The position numbers and the translations under genes are program-made. Source: an uncultured bacterium (GTDB lineage: Bacteria > Actinomycetota > Coriobacteriia > Coriobacteriales > Coriobacteriaceae). From it: DNA of 64,000 bases. The notes under the pieces are model-generated. The model had not been told where the DNA came from, searched no databases, and worked only from the letters and a program-made list of their open reading frames with translations. Numbering within the stretch: the stretch's first letter is position 1; every line of letters begins with the position of its first letter. Shown piece by piece: positions 43,236-52,957 of the stretch. The DNA lies in assembly GCA_905215525.1 (NCBI GenBank), contig CAJMQJ010000010.1, positions 1 through 64,000 on the forward strand, written 5' to 3'.

Positions 43236-43548
43236 CGAGTTCTTGGTTCTGTGGCTGTCGTCGTGGGCTGCTATCGCGTTCTTTCGCATCGCGCCGGCGT
43301 TTGCCTTGCGCGGGAGAACGCTGTCGCCCCGCATTACCGAGGCCCTGGGTTATATCCCGCCCGCTGCCTTTGCCGCGCTGGTCGCCAACGACTTGGTGAG
43401 CCCCGGCGCGTTCGACGCGGGACCCTGGCCTGCCTTGGTTCCCTGGATTGCGGCTGCCGGCGTCGTGGCCGTGGCGGTCAAGACAAAATCGATGCTGTGG
43501 TGCTGTGTTTCGGGCATCGTGTTCTATATCGTTTTGAGCCTCATATAA
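43225..43548 (+). CDS. azlD: AzlD-family branched-chain amino acid exporter subunit
   Basis: This is a 107-residue partner of AzlC with four hydrophobic segments (FLVLWLSSWAAIAFFRIAPAFAL; LGYIPPAAFAALVANDLV; WPALVPWIAAAGVVAVAV; MLWCCVSGIVFYIVLSL). The RIAPAFALRGRTLSPRITEALGYIPPAAFAALV block is characteristic of AzlD. It starts inside the end of azlC, showing translational coupling. It forms a membrane complex with AzlC for export. Confidence 0.88.
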   Translation: MPVNEFLVLWLSSWAAIAFFRIAPAFALRGRTLSPRITEALGYIPPAAFAALVANDLVSPGAFDAGPWPALVPWIAAAGVVAVAVKTKSMLWCCVSGIVFYIVLSLI

Positions 43549-43690
43549 GAGCGGGGCACGTTTAGCGCCCCTGTCCAACGAATCGAATTTCTCACCGAGC
43601 TGGTCTATTTCTTCTGGTACCATCGTCAAACTTTACTGTAGCAAAGCGTGACGTGGGCTTTTGTACCCCGTCAGCGGAAATGGGGGTTTC

Positions 43691-44713
43691 ATGGCACAGG
43701 AAGCGACCGCCAACGAGCAAAAGAAATTCAAGGTCCCGCGCATCCCGGGCGACATCATGATCTATCCGATGATCGTCGGTCTTTTGCTCAACACCTTCTG
43801 CCCGCAGGTTTTTGAGATCGGCGGCTTCTTTACGGCTGCCTGCCGCGGTGGCTCCAATGCCATCGTCGCCGCGATCCTGCTGTTTGTGGGCGCCGGCATC
43901 AGCTTTAAGTCCACGCCGGGTGCCATCAAGACCGGTATCGTCGTGCTGATCCCCAAGCTGGTCGTCGCAGCGGCTCTCGGCCTGGGCGTGGCATATTTCT
44001 TTAACGACAACTTCCTGGGTCTGAGCTCCGTGTCTATCATCGGCGGCATCACGTTTTGCAACATGGCGCTCTATACGGGCATCATGGGCGAGTTCGGCGA
44101 TGAGTCTGAGCAGGGCGCCGTCGGTATCCTGTTCTTTACGGCCGGCCCCGCCGTCACGATGATCATCCTCGGTGTTTCCGGCCTCGCCAACATTCCCATT
44201 GGCACCATTATCGGCTCCATCTTGCCACTCGTTATTGGCATGGTTCTGGGCAACCTGTTCCCGTTTATCAAGAACCTGCTGGTTCCCGGTGCCAATCCCG
44301 CGATTGCCGTCATCGGATTTCAGCTCGGTGCGTCCATGAGCCTGTCGAGCTTTATCACCGGCGGTATTTCCGGCATCTTGCTGGGCCTTGTCACGCTGTT
44401 TGTCGTCGGTCCCATCACCTTTGCGTTCGAGCGTCTGTGCGGCGGCAATGGCAAGGCCGCTGTGGCTTGCTCCACCATTGCCGGCACGGCTATGACCACA
44501 CCGGTTGCCCTCGCCGAGGTCGCACCGCGCTACGCCGAGCTTGCGCCCATCGCGTACGCTCAGATCGCCACCGCCGTTATCATCACGGCGATCATGGCTC
44601 CGATTCTGACTGGCTGGGTCGACAAGAAGTTCTGCCAAGGCAAGGAGGATCTGTCGCCTGTCGGTGTCGAGGCCATAGAGGAGGCCGTCGCGACTGACAT
44701 CGATGGCGAGTAG
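43691..44713 (+). CDS. kdgT: 2-keto-3-deoxygluconate permease family (KdgT)
   Basis: This 340-residue membrane protein has the KdgT start FKVPRIPGDIMIYPMIVGLLLNTFCPQVFEIGGFFTAACRGGSNAIVAAILLFVGAGISFKSTPGAIKTG, followed by further spans with GGITFCNMALYTGIMGEFGDESEQGAVGILFFTAGP and GFQLGASMSLSSFITGGISGILLG. It probably takes up 2-keto-3-deoxygluconate or related products of uronate degradation by proton symport. No kdg degradation genes are in the window. The ATG at 43691 has GGGGG upstream, and a longer in-frame start exists 30 bases earlier. Confidence 0.88.
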   Translation: MAQEATANEQKKFKVPRIPGDIMIYPMIVGLLLNTFCPQVFEIGGFFTAACRGGSNAIVAAILLFVGAGISFKSTPGAIKTGIVVLIPKLVVAAALGLGVAYFFNDNFLGLSSVSIIGGITFCNMALYTGIMGEFGDESEQGAVGILFFTAGPAVTMIILGVSGLANIPIGTIIGSILPLVIGMVLGNLFPFIKNLLVPGANPAIAVIGFQLGASMSLSSFITGGISGILLGLVTLFVVGPITFAFERLCGGNGKAAVACSTIAGTAMTTPVALAEVAPRYAELAPIAYAQIATAVIITAIMAPILTGWVDKKFCQGKEDLSPVGVEAIEEAVATDIDGE

Positions 44714-44762
44714 CAATCGATACCCATCAATGATGCCGGCGTGTGCAATTCGCGCCGTATGG

Positions 44763-44840
44763 GCGCCCGAACAGAAACTGTTTTGCAGTGATGTTCGGGC
44801 GCTCTGCTATTATCCCCTTTACCCCTGTGGAGTAAAGGGG
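44763..44840 (+). terminator. Paired hairpins after kdgT
   Basis: GCGCCCGAACA with TGTTCGGGCGC (44763-44802) is followed by CCCCTTTAC with GTAAAGGGG (44814-44840) and TGTTTATT. One or both probably stop transcription of kdgT before the GGDEF gene. Confidence 0.55.
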
Positions 44841-44894
44841 TGTTTATTGCCCTGATTCGAATTGGGCGATTCTGACCACTTGGGTATTGAAGGG

Positions 44895-46046
44895 ATGGCG
44901 CTAGTGGTTAAGGCACTCAAGATTGAGATATTCGTGCTATGCATGATTGTTCTTATCGGGCTTGCCGTGCGAAGTCGTCGCTCCTTGTTCTCGAGCACCC
45001 AGCAGCTATTGTTTAGCATGCTTGGCTACACCTCTGCCGCGTACATATTATTCGATATGATCTGGACGCTTTCGGACGGTGTGGACGGCACGTTGGGCAT
45101 TGCTGCCAACTGGATTTCCAACGCGGTTTCGTTTTCGCTCTTTGCTATCGCGTGTCTCATTTGGTTTATCTATTCCGAGACGGTGCAGGGTTCTCGCCTT
45201 TTGACCTCGCGCTATAGGGTGGTGCTTGTAGCGTTGCCTACGGCTCTGGTGGTCGTGCTGGCGTTTACCAGTTACTGGACGCACGCCCTGTTCTATATCG
45301 ATTCGCAGGGCGTGTATCGTCGCGGCTTTGCCTATATGATCCAGCCCATCGTCAGCTACTGTTACGTTATACATACGTCCCTGCATGCATTTGTGCAATC
45401 TCGCAGGGTCGAGAGCCTGCAGACGAAGGCCATCTATCGAACCTTGGCATTTTTCGCCATTCCGGCCCTGGTGGGCGGTACCTTTCAGGTCGTATACTCG
45501 GTGCCCGGCCTTTGTGTCGGCATAATGATTAGCATGTTGCTGCTCTACATCATCTACCAGGAGCAGCTCATCTCGACCGACCCGTTGACTGGACTTAACA
45601 ATCGCAACCGTTTTGAGACCTATATGCTGTCGCTCTTCTCAAATGTGGATCAGGCCGAAGATGTATATCTGCTTATGATGGACGCCGACGGCTTTAAGCA
45701 GATTAACGATCGCTATGGGCATGTGGAGGGCGACCATGCTCTTCAGGTCATATCCGCTGCGCTCAAAGAAGTCTGCTCGGCGTCTGGCGGCTTTATCGCA
45801 CGTTATGGTGGCGATGAGTTCGTGGTGCTCCAAAAGGCAGCGGCGGAACAGGATATCATGCATCTGTGCGCGACAATCAACGATGAGCTCGCGCGCGCCG
45901 AGGTTCCGTATCTGTTGCGGATGTCCATCGGCTACGCACGGGTCGGTGATGGCGTCGATACCTGGCAAGACTTGTTTCGTGCTGCCGACGCGGAGCTCTA
46001 CCGCGTAAAGCGCGAGAAGAAGAAAGCCGGCGCCCAGATACGCTAG
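44895..46046 (+). CDS. Membrane diguanylate cyclase (GGDEF protein)
   Basis: This protein of about 383 residues has seven N-terminal membrane segments (about 1-235) and a C-terminal GGDEF domain. DPLTGLNNRNRFETY opens the domain. LMMDADGFKQINDRYGHVEGDHALQ supplies the nucleotide-binding Asp, and ARYGGDEFVV is the signature active site. No RxxD inhibitory site is visible just upstream. It should make cyclic di-GMP in response to a membrane signal, with the seven spans as sensor. ATG at 44895 follows GAAGGG closely; a TTG 33 bases earlier is an alternative. No neighbouring EAL or receptor gene was seen. Confidence 0.88.
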   Translation: MALVVKALKIEIFVLCMIVLIGLAVRSRRSLFSSTQQLLFSMLGYTSAAYILFDMIWTLSDGVDGTLGIAANWISNAVSFSLFAIACLIWFIYSETVQGSRLLTSRYRVVLVALPTALVVVLAFTSYWTHALFYIDSQGVYRRGFAYMIQPIVSYCYVIHTSLHAFVQSRRVESLQTKAIYRTLAFFAIPALVGGTFQVVYSVPGLCVGIMISMLLLYIIYQEQLISTDPLTGLNNRNRFETYMLSLFSNVDQAEDVYLLMMDADGFKQINDRYGHVEGDHALQVISAALKEVCSASGGFIARYGGDEFVVLQKAAAEQDIMHLCATINDELARAEVPYLLRMSIGYARVGDGVDTWQDLFRAADAELYRVKREKKKAGAQIR

Positions 46047-46144
46047 AAAAAGGGCGCACGCTGGCGGGCGTGGCGGCCCTCGGCTCTCCGATGTACTCCA
46101 TTAAGCTAAAGTGTGCGAACATCCTCCCTAAAAAGGTGAGCTCG

Positions 46145-47080
46145 CTAGGCCTTTTTGGGCCTGTTGACGATGATGATGCCGCCGCAGACCAACAGCAGGG
46201 CAACAAGTACGGTAACAGGGCTCGTGCCAGCGCCCTCGCCGAGCAGCAGAGCGCTCAACAGTACGCCAAAGACTGGATTCATAAAGCCAAAGACCGACAC
46301 ACGGCTGACGGGGTTGACGGCAAGCAGACGCGACCATAGCGAGTACGCGACGGCGGAAATGAGTGCCATATAGATAATGAGTGCGATGGCGGGGATGATC
46401 GCGGTGGGGGAGAGCGCGCCGCCCATCAAAAACCCGATGGCGGTAAGGACCAAACCTCCGACTAAAAACTGCCAGCCGGCGAGCAAGACGCCGTCATGCT
46501 TGCGCGAGAAGATGCCGATCAGGCAGGTCGAAAGAGCACCCGCGACAGTGGAGGCTAGGATAAAGCCCTCGCCATCGAGCCTGAAGCCAAAGGTGCCATC
46601 TGCGCCCGAGAGGTTGACGAGCGCGACGCCGGCAAAGCCCAGCGCACAGCCAAGCACCTTGGCCGTATTGAGCTTCTCGGTGTGAAATGCCAGGGCGGCA
46701 AAGAGGATTGCGAGGAAGTTGGCGCTGGCCTCGATGATGGAACTCGACATGGCGCTGGCGCGCGAGAGTCCCAGGTAGAAAAAGAAGTACTGCCCGATGG
46801 TCTGGAAGAGCGACAAGATGCAGATGGGCTTGATATCGCGCACTTGCGGAACGAGCGGACGGCGCTGGGCCACGCTCATGCCAACAATGACCAGCATGCC
46901 GGCAAGGGTGAAGCGCAGACCCGCGAAGAGCAGCTGCGAGGCGCTGTCGTGTGCGGGAATGCCAAAGAGGCCGTAGCCGATCTTGATGCAGGGAAAAGCC
47001 GATCCCCAGAGCGCGCAGCAGACGAGGCAGCCCAGGATGAGTCCGGGCAGGGTGGCGAGATACGGCTTGCGGCTTTCCAT
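46145..47080 (-). CDS. EamA-family (DMT) transporter
   Basis: This 311-residue protein has about ten membrane segments arranged as two EamA repeats: LPGLILGCLVCCALWGSAFPCIKIGYGLFGI opens the first, ASTVAGALSTCLIGIFSRKHDGVLLAGWQFLVGGLVLTAIG the second. DMT proteins export metabolites or amino acids; the substrate is unknown. The ATG follows AGGAAGGACATC; upstream in-frame codons lack conservation. It is transcribed convergently with the GGDEF gene and away from purL's terminator. Confidence 0.85.
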   Translation of the reverse strand: MESRKPYLATLPGLILGCLVCCALWGSAFPCIKIGYGLFGIPAHDSASQLLFAGLRFTLAGMLVIVGMSVAQRRPLVPQVRDIKPICILSLFQTIGQYFFFYLGLSRASAMSSSIIEASANFLAILFAALAFHTEKLNTAKVLGCALGFAGVALVNLSGADGTFGFRLDGEGFILASTVAGALSTCLIGIFSRKHDGVLLAGWQFLVGGLVLTAIGFLMGGALSPTAIIPAIALIIYMALISAVAYSLWSRLLAVNPVSRVSVFGFMNPVFGVLLSALLLGEGAGTSPVTVLVALLLVCGGIIIVNRPKKA

Positions 47081-47104
47081 GATGTCCTTCCTGTATGCGC
47101 GAAG

Positions 47105-47142
47105 CAAAAAAGAACCCGCCACCGGATGTGTCGGTGGCGGGT
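47105..47142 (-). terminator. Intrinsic terminator of purL
   Basis: On the minus strand an 11-bp perfect stem ACCCGCCACCG with CGGTGGCGGGT and a 7-nt loop is followed by TCTTTTTT. It stands 37 bases after the purL stop. Confidence 0.9.
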
Positions 47143-47179
47143 GTTGTTACCCGAGGGAATTGTACCCGATGGGAAAGGT

Positions 47180-50100
47180 TTAAGCGAAGTAGGCCACGCC
47201 GCTCTCAAAGATCGGCATGAACTTATCGCCGGGGACATGCTCGGGCACGTTGCGGTACAGGTTGTCGCCGCGACGCTCGGCATGGCCCATCTTGCCCAGG
47301 ACGCGGCCGTCGGGGCTCGTGATGCCCTCGATGGCGAGTGCGGAGCCGTTGGGGTTGACGGAGAGATCCATGCTGGGCTTGCCGTCCTCGCCCACGTACT
47401 GCGTGGCGACCTGGCCGTTGACGATCAGCTGGGCGAGCACTTCGTCATTGGCGACAAAGCGGCCCTCGCCGTGGCTGATGGCGACGGTGTAGGGGTCGTC
47501 CAGGCTGCACTGCGACAGCCACGGGGACAGGTTGGACGAGATGCGGGTGCGCACCAGACGGCTCTGGTGGCGACCGATGGTGTTGAACGTCAACGTGGGC
47601 GCATCGGGCGTGGCGTCGACGATGTCGCCGTAGGGCACCAGGCCGAGCTTGATCAGGGCCTGGAAGCCGTTGCAGATGCCCAGCATCAGGCCATCGCGGG
47701 CCTTGAGCAGGTCGCGGACTGCCTCGGTGACCTCGGGAGCGCGGAAGAACGCCGTGATGAACTTGGCAGAGCCGTCGGGCTCGTCGCCGCCCGAGAAGCC
47801 GCCGGGGATCATAACGATCTGGCTTGCACGGATGCGGCGGGCAAGCTCGTGGGTGCTCTCGGCGACGGCCTCGGGCGTGAGGTTGTTGATCACGAAGGTG
47901 TCGGCCTCGGCACCGGCGGCACGGAAGGCGCGGGCGCTGTCGTACTCGCAGTTGTTGCCGGGGAACACGGGGATGATCACGCGCGGGCGGGCGATCTTGG
48001 CGCCGCCGTACACGTGGATATCCTTGGCGCGGAAGTCGATGGTCTCGACCTCGGGGGTCTCGCCGGCGCTGCGGTAGGTGAAGACGCCCTCGATGCCGCT
48101 CTCCCAGGCCTCCTGGAGCTCGGAGAGCTCGATGACTTCGGAACCGGTGTCGATGACATAGCCCTCGACGGTGGTGCCCAGGGGCTCGACGACAACGCCG
48201 TCGGCGACCTCGGGCAGCTCGGCATCCTCGGCGAGCTCGACAATAAAGCTGCCGTAGAGCGGGGTGAAGAGGCTCTCCACGTCTACATCCTCGGCAAGCT
48301 CGATACCGATCTGGTTACCGACGCACATCTTAAAGAGGCTCTCGGCGCCGCAGCCGTAGCCGGGCGTGGAGATGGCCAGGGCGTTGCCGGTAGCAGTGAG
48401 CGCCTCGACGGCGTCAAACGCGGCGAGCAGCTGCTGAGCATCGGGGCGGTAGTCCTCGCCATAGATGGCGGGGGCGATGCGGACGACGCGGTGCGTGAGG
48501 CCCTTGAACTCGGGCGAGACGGCGCGGGCGGCCTTGCCCACGGCGACGGCGAAGCTGATCAGGGTCGGCGGAACGTTGAGCTCGCCGGCCTCGTCCTCAA
48601 ACGAACCGCTCATGGAGTCCTTGCCGCCGATGGCGCCGGCACCCAGGTCGACCTGGGCCATAAGGGCACCCAGGACGGCAGCCATGGGCTTGCCCCAGCG
48701 CTCGGCCTCGGTGCGCAGGCGCTCGAAGTACTCCTGGAAGGAGAGGTAGGTGCGCTTGTGCTCAAAGCCGGCGGCAACGAGCTTGGCGATGGACTCGACC
48801 ACGGACAGGTAGGCGCCCGCAAACTGGTCGGCCTCCATCAGATAGGGGTTGAAGCCCCATGCCATGGCGCTCGCCGTGGTGGTCTCGCCGTCCACGGGGA
48901 ACTTGGCGACCATGGCCGAGCTTGGGGTGAGCTGCGTCTTGCCGCCAAAGGGCATGAGCACGGTCGCGGCGCCGATGGTGGAGTCGAAGCGCTCGGAAAG
49001 GCCCTTGTTGGAAGCGACGTTGAGGTCGGTGACGAGCGAGGTCATGCGCTCGGCGAGCGTGGTACCGGCCCAGCTGGGCTGCCACACACTGCGGGCGCAG
49101 ACGTGGGCGACCTGGTGCTTGGGCGCACCGTTGGAGTTGAGGAACTCGCGGGACAGATCGACGATGGCGACGCCGTTCCAGGCCATGCGCATGCGCGGCT
49201 CGGCGGTAACCTCGGCGATAACGGTCGCCTCCAGGTTCTCCTCGGCGGCGTAGCCCATGAACTCCTCGACGTCACCGTCGGCGACGGCGCAGGCCATGCG
49301 CTCCTGGGATTCAGAGATGGCGAGCTCGGTGCCGTCAAGACCGTCGTACTTCTTGGTCACGGTATCAAGGTCGACATACAGGCCGTCGGCAAGCTCGCCT
49401 ACGGCGACCGAGACACCGCCGGCGCCAAAGTCGTTGCAGCGCTTGATTAGACGGCAGGCATCGCCGCGGCGGAACAGGCGCTGCAGCTTGCGCTCGACCG
49501 GGGCGTTGCCCTTCTGGACCTCGGCGCCCGATGTCTCGATGGACTCGGTGTTCTGGGTCTTGGAGGAGCCGGTGGCACCGCCGATGCCGTCACGGCCGGT
49601 GCGGCCGCCCAACAGGATGATCTTGTCGGTGGGGGCGGGGCACTCGCGACGCACGTGGTTTGCCGGGGTAGCGCCCACGACGGCGCCGACCTCCATGCGC
49701 TTGGCGACGTAGCCGGGGTGATAGAGTTCGTTGACCTGACCGGTGGCAAGGCCGATCTGGTTGCCGTAGCTGGAGTAGCCGGCGGCAGCAGTGGTCACGA
49801 GCTTACGCTGCGGCAGCTTGCCCTCGAGCGTCTCGGACACGGGGACGGTGGGGTCGCCGGCGCCGGTGACACGCATGGCCTGGTACACGTAGCTGCGGCC
49901 CGACAGCGGGTCGCGGATGGCACCGCCCACGCAGGTGGCGGCACCGCCGAAGGGCTCGATCTCGGTCGGGTGGTTGTGGGTCTCGTTCTTAAAGAGGAAC
50001 AGCCAGTCCTGGTCCTCGCCGTCGACATCGACCTTCACCTTGACGGTGCAGGCGTTGATCTCCTCGGACTCGTCGACATCGGTCATGACGCCGGTCTTCT

Positions 50101-50926
50101 TGAGGTACTTGGCGCCGATGGTGCCCATGTCCATGAGGCAGACGGGCTTGGCGTCGCGACCGAGCTTGTGGCGCATTTCCATGTAGCGGTCGAAGGCCTG
50201 CTGCACCACGGCGTCGTCGATCGTCACGTCGTCCAGGACGGTGCCGAAGGTGGTGTGGCGGCAGTGATCGGACCAGTAGGTGTCGATCACGCGGATCTCG
50301 GTGATGGTGGGGTCGCGATCCTCATCGCGGAAGTACTGCTGGCAGAAGGCGATGTCCGCCTCGTCCATGGCAAGGCCGCGCTCGGAAATAAAGGCGGCAA
50401 GACCGGCTTCGTCGAGCTCGCGGAAACCGTCGAGCACCTCGACGGGCTGGGGCTCGGGGGTCTCCATGTACAGCGTCTCGGGCAGGTCGAGCGAGGCGAT
50501 GCGCGCCTCGACGGGGTTCACCACGTAGTGCTTGATGGCATCAATGGCGGCCTCGTCCAGAGCGCCCGAGATCATATAGACCTTGGCGGAGCGCACGGCG
50601 GGGCGCTCGCCCTGGCTGATGAGCTGCACGCACTCGCTGGCGGAGTCGGCGCGCTGGTCAAACTGGCCAGGCAGGAATTCGACGGCAAAGACGGCGCCAT
50701 CGCTTGCGGGGAGCTCGTCGTAGGTCACATCGACCTGGGGCTCGCTAAAGACGGTCGGCACGCAGGACCGGAAAAGCTCCTTGTCGATGCCCTCGACGTC
50801 GTAGCGGTTGATAATCCTCAGGGCCTCGATGCCCTTGATGCCGAGAATTTCGGTCAGCTCGCCCTTGAGCTGCTGAGCCTCGACGTCGAACCCGGGTTTC
50901 TTCTCCACGTAGATACGAGAGACCAT
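47180..50926 (-). CDS. purL: Phosphoribosylformylglycinamidine synthase, single-chain PurL
   Basis: This 1248-residue enzyme catalyses the fourth step of purine synthesis, converting FGAR to FGAM with glutamine and ATP. The large synthetase part has SDHCRHTTF, KNETHNHPTEIEPFGGAATCVGGAIRDPLSGRS and GGRTGRDGIGGATGS. The last ~270 residues are a fused class I glutaminase (RPRVIIPVFPGNNCEYDSARAF, GGFSGGDEPDGSAKF, GICNGFQALIKLGL with the catalytic Cys, HGEGRF), so PurQ is not a separate gene here. I chose the ATG opening MVSRIYVEKKPG with GGCAGGAACC upstream. This single-chain form is usual in Coriobacteria and clostridia. Downstream is a strong terminator; the long reading frames on the other strand are mirror artefacts. 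Confidence 0.96.
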   Translation of the reverse strand: MVSRIYVEKKPGFDVEAQQLKGELTEILGIKGIEALRIINRYDVEGIDKELFRSCVPTVFSEPQVDVTYDELPASDGAVFAVEFLPGQFDQRADSASECVQLISQGERPAVRSAKVYMISGALDEAAIDAIKHYVVNPVEARIASLDLPETLYMETPEPQPVEVLDGFRELDEAGLAAFISERGLAMDEADIAFCQQYFRDEDRDPTITEIRVIDTYWSDHCRHTTFGTVLDDVTIDDAVVQQAFDRYMEMRHKLGRDAKPVCLMDMGTIGAKYLKKTGVMTDVDESEEINACTVKVKVDVDGEDQDWLFLFKNETHNHPTEIEPFGGAATCVGGAIRDPLSGRSYVYQAMRVTGAGDPTVPVSETLEGKLPQRKLVTTAAAGYSSYGNQIGLATGQVNELYHPGYVAKRMEVGAVVGATPANHVRRECPAPTDKIILLGGRTGRDGIGGATGSSKTQNTESIETSGAEVQKGNAPVERKLQRLFRRGDACRLIKRCNDFGAGGVSVAVGELADGLYVDLDTVTKKYDGLDGTELAISESQERMACAVADGDVEEFMGYAAEENLEATVIAEVTAEPRMRMAWNGVAIVDLSREFLNSNGAPKHQVAHVCARSVWQPSWAGTTLAERMTSLVTDLNVASNKGLSERFDSTIGAATVLMPFGGKTQLTPSSAMVAKFPVDGETTTASAMAWGFNPYLMEADQFAGAYLSVVESIAKLVAAGFEHKRTYLSFQEYFERLRTEAERWGKPMAAVLGALMAQVDLGAGAIGGKDSMSGSFEDEAGELNVPPTLISFAVAVGKAARAVSPEFKGLTHRVVRIAPAIYGEDYRPDAQQLLAAFDAVEALTATGNALAISTPGYGCGAESLFKMCVGNQIGIELAEDVDVESLFTPLYGSFIVELAEDAELPEVADGVVVEPLGTTVEGYVIDTGSEVIELSELQEAWESGIEGVFTYRSAGETPEVETIDFRAKDIHVYGGAKIARPRVIIPVFPGNNCEYDSARAFRAAGAEADTFVINNLTPEAVAESTHELARRIRASQIVMIPGGFSGGDEPDGSAKFITAFFRAPEVTEAVRDLLKARDGLMLGICNGFQALIKLGLVPYGDIVDATPDAPTLTFNTIGRHQSRLVRTRISSNLSPWLSQCSLDDPYTVAISHGEGRFVANDEVLAQLIVNGQVATQYVGEDGKPSMDLSVNPNGSALAIEGITSPDGRVLGKMGHAERRGDNLYRNVPEHVPGDKFMPIFESGVAYFA

Positions 50927-51110
50927 TGGTTCCTGCCTTCCTGATCGGTTGGGCGTACGGTACGGTATGCGGCAGCGGTCGGTTTGCGGGGTCTGCCCTG
51001 CGGTCGCCTTGAGCCACATGTTTGTAAACCTCACTATGATACGACAGCTCGCGGCGCGTTGAGGACGGCGAGGGTGCTACAGTGAAGCGCAAACAAGAGA
51101 AAGGCATCAC

Positions 51111-52673
51111 ATGGCATTCGTTTCGCTCGCCATCATCGCACTCGTGGCCTTTGCGAGTCCTTTTATCGCCTCGGCGATTCCCGGAAAACCCGTTCCCGAG
51201 ACGGTCTTTTTGCTCGTGCTCGGCGCGGTACTGGGACCCCATATGCTCGGCGTCATCCATGTAGATGCTGAGGTCTCGCTTGTGTCCGAGCTGGGCCTGG
51301 CCTTTTTGTTCCTGCTTGCCGGCTTTGAGATCGACCCCAAGAGCATCACGGGCGTCGAGGGGCGCTACGGCTTGGCGACGTGGGTCGTCACATTTTGTAT
51401 CGCCTGGCTTGCCGTGCGCTTTACCCCGTGGTTCTCAGTCAGTCATTTCGACGGTATCGCCGTGACGCTTGCCCTCACTTCGACGGCGCTCGGTACGCTT
51501 GTGCCCATCATGCGTGAGCGCTCGCTCACCGGCACGCGCGTGGGCGACTCGATTCTCGCGTATGGCACTTGGGGCGAGCTCGGTCCCGTGCTCGCCATGT
51601 CGGTGCTGTTGTCTGCCCGCACTGGCATCCAAACGCTCGTAATCCTTGGCTTGTTTGCGGTGGTTTGCGTGTTGCTGGCCGTGGTCCCAAGCCGCTCCAA
51701 GCGCGTCGGCAGCCGCTTCTTTGCGTTTGTCGAGGAACGCGCCGATACCACATCACAGACCTTCGTGCGCCTGACGGTGCTCATCCTGGTCACGCTCGTG
51801 GCATTCTCGGCTGTCTTTGATCTCGACATCGTGTTGGGTTCTTTTGCCGCCGGCTTTGTCCTGCGCTATATCATCCCCGAGGGCAACCATACGCTCGAGA
51901 CCAAGCTCGACGGTCTGGCCTACGGTTTTTTGATTCCGGTGTTCTTTACCGTATCGGGCGCAAAGATCGATCTGACGGCCGTGGCGTCGCGCCCGGGTCT
52001 GCTCGTGGGCTTTATCGTGGCGTTGTTGATTATTCGTGCCGTGCCCATTCTTATTTCCATGAGCATTTGTCCTGCGACGCGCGATGTGTCGGCGTATGGT
52101 CGCATTACCGTGGCCCTGTACTGCACCACGGCGCTGCCGATCATCGTTGCCGTTACGAGCGTTGCCGTCAACGCGGGCGCGCTGTCGCAAGATATTGCGT
52201 CGGTCATGGTTGCCGCCGGTGCCATCACGGTGTTCTTGATGCCATTGCTCGCGCAGCTCTTCTACCGCGTGGTGGATGCCGCACCGGTCGCCGCCGTGGC
52301 AGAGGTTGCCGAGCATCCATCCGATGCGCTCGACATCTTGCGCGCCCACCACGACCTAGCGAGCTTGCTCGCGCGCGAGCACGAGCTGCTGACCTCGCAT
52401 GGCCATGGTCGCGTATTCGAGGGCCTGCCTACGCTCGATACGATTGCCGAGCGTCTTTCCGCCGAGGCAGCGAGCGGCCACATCGATGCCCGCATCGTGG
52501 ACGCGGCGCACCTGCTTGCCGATAAGACCTATGGAGACGAGGTCGACCCGTCCGAGCTGACTCCGCGTGAGCGCCGCCGCCTGGAGCGCGCCAAGCTCGC
52601 TGTGCGCGAATACCGCCGTCGCATGCTGGAGCTCTATGCGCGCGAAGAAGCCGAAGACGAAGACGGTAAGTAG
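51111..52673 (+). CDS. Kef-type cation:proton antiporter (CPA2 family)
   Basis: This 520-residue protein has 12 or so membrane segments in the first 390 residues: ASAIPGKPVPETVFLLVLGAVLGPHMLGV, ELGLAFLFLLAGFEIDPKSI, LALTSTALGTLVPIMRE, AAGFVLRYI, GFLIPVFFTVSGAKIDL and MLPLLAQLF-type ends. These match the monovalent cation:proton antiporter-2 family. The hydrophilic C-terminal ~130 residues are helical and charged, without a recognisable RCK or TrkA domain. It exchanges Na+ or K+ for H+. It is followed by a tandem hairpin array and an intrinsic terminator, and is divergent from purL. Confidence 0.88.
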   Translation: MAFVSLAIIALVAFASPFIASAIPGKPVPETVFLLVLGAVLGPHMLGVIHVDAEVSLVSELGLAFLFLLAGFEIDPKSITGVEGRYGLATWVVTFCIAWLAVRFTPWFSVSHFDGIAVTLALTSTALGTLVPIMRERSLTGTRVGDSILAYGTWGELGPVLAMSVLLSARTGIQTLVILGLFAVVCVLLAVVPSRSKRVGSRFFAFVEERADTTSQTFVRLTVLILVTLVAFSAVFDLDIVLGSFAAGFVLRYIIPEGNHTLETKLDGLAYGFLIPVFFTVSGAKIDLTAVASRPGLLVGFIVALLIIRAVPILISMSICPATRDVSAYGRITVALYCTTALPIIVAVTSVAVNAGALSQDIASVMVAAGAITVFLMPLLAQLFYRVVDAAPVAAVAEVAEHPSDALDILRAHHDLASLLAREHELLTSHGHGRVFEGLPTLDTIAERLSAEAASGHIDARIVDAAHLLADKTYGDEVDPSELTPRERRRLERAKLAVREYRRRMLELYAREEAEDEDGK

Positions 52674-52686
52674 TCGATACTTTCTC

Positions 52687-52859
52687 GGGGAAGCCGCGTC
52701 CCGCTTTGAAGGCTCGGAACGGGATGTGGTTTCCGAAACGGGGGCCGTTGGGAAGCTGTGTCCCGGAATGGGCGCTCAGAGTGGGATGCAGTTTCCGCAA
52801 GGAGGTCCTGGGGGAAACCGTGCCCCGTTCTGATCCGAAATACTGGGACATAGTTTCCC
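52687..52859. repeat. Tandem array of three related hairpins with 16-nt loops
   Basis: There are three hairpins, 52687-52734, 52750-52796 and 52811-52859. Each is a GGGAA-x-C-x-x-x-GTCCCG-type arm, a 16-nt loop and the complementary arm. Unit starts are 63 and 61 bases apart. Most arm differences within a unit are G/A or T/C changes that keep G·U pairs in RNA, which argues for selection on the RNA fold. They lie after the antiporter gene and before a terminator; the function is unknown. Confidence 0.75.
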
Positions 52860-52875
52860 TTTCATAACAGGAGAA

Positions 52876-52915
52876 GGCGCGCTGTCTGCAGTTGATTCAG
52901 ACGGCGCGCCTTTTT
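52876..52915 (+). terminator. Intrinsic terminator after hairpin array
   Basis: GGCGCGC-T-GTCTG pairs with CAGAC-G-GCGCGCC, followed by TTTTT. It terminates the antiporter transcript; the convergent SDR gene ends 43 bases away. Confidence 0.88.
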
Positions 52916-52957
52916 GGTTGAGCTATGTTGAAGCTTGAAGCCAAAGCTTGTGGCTCC

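Noticed and set aside
46682..49450. 922-codon open frame on the plus strand
   Set aside because: It lies opposite purL and reads as Gly/Val/Asp/Ala-rich mirror sequence from high-GC codon use; purL is unmistakable on the other strand.
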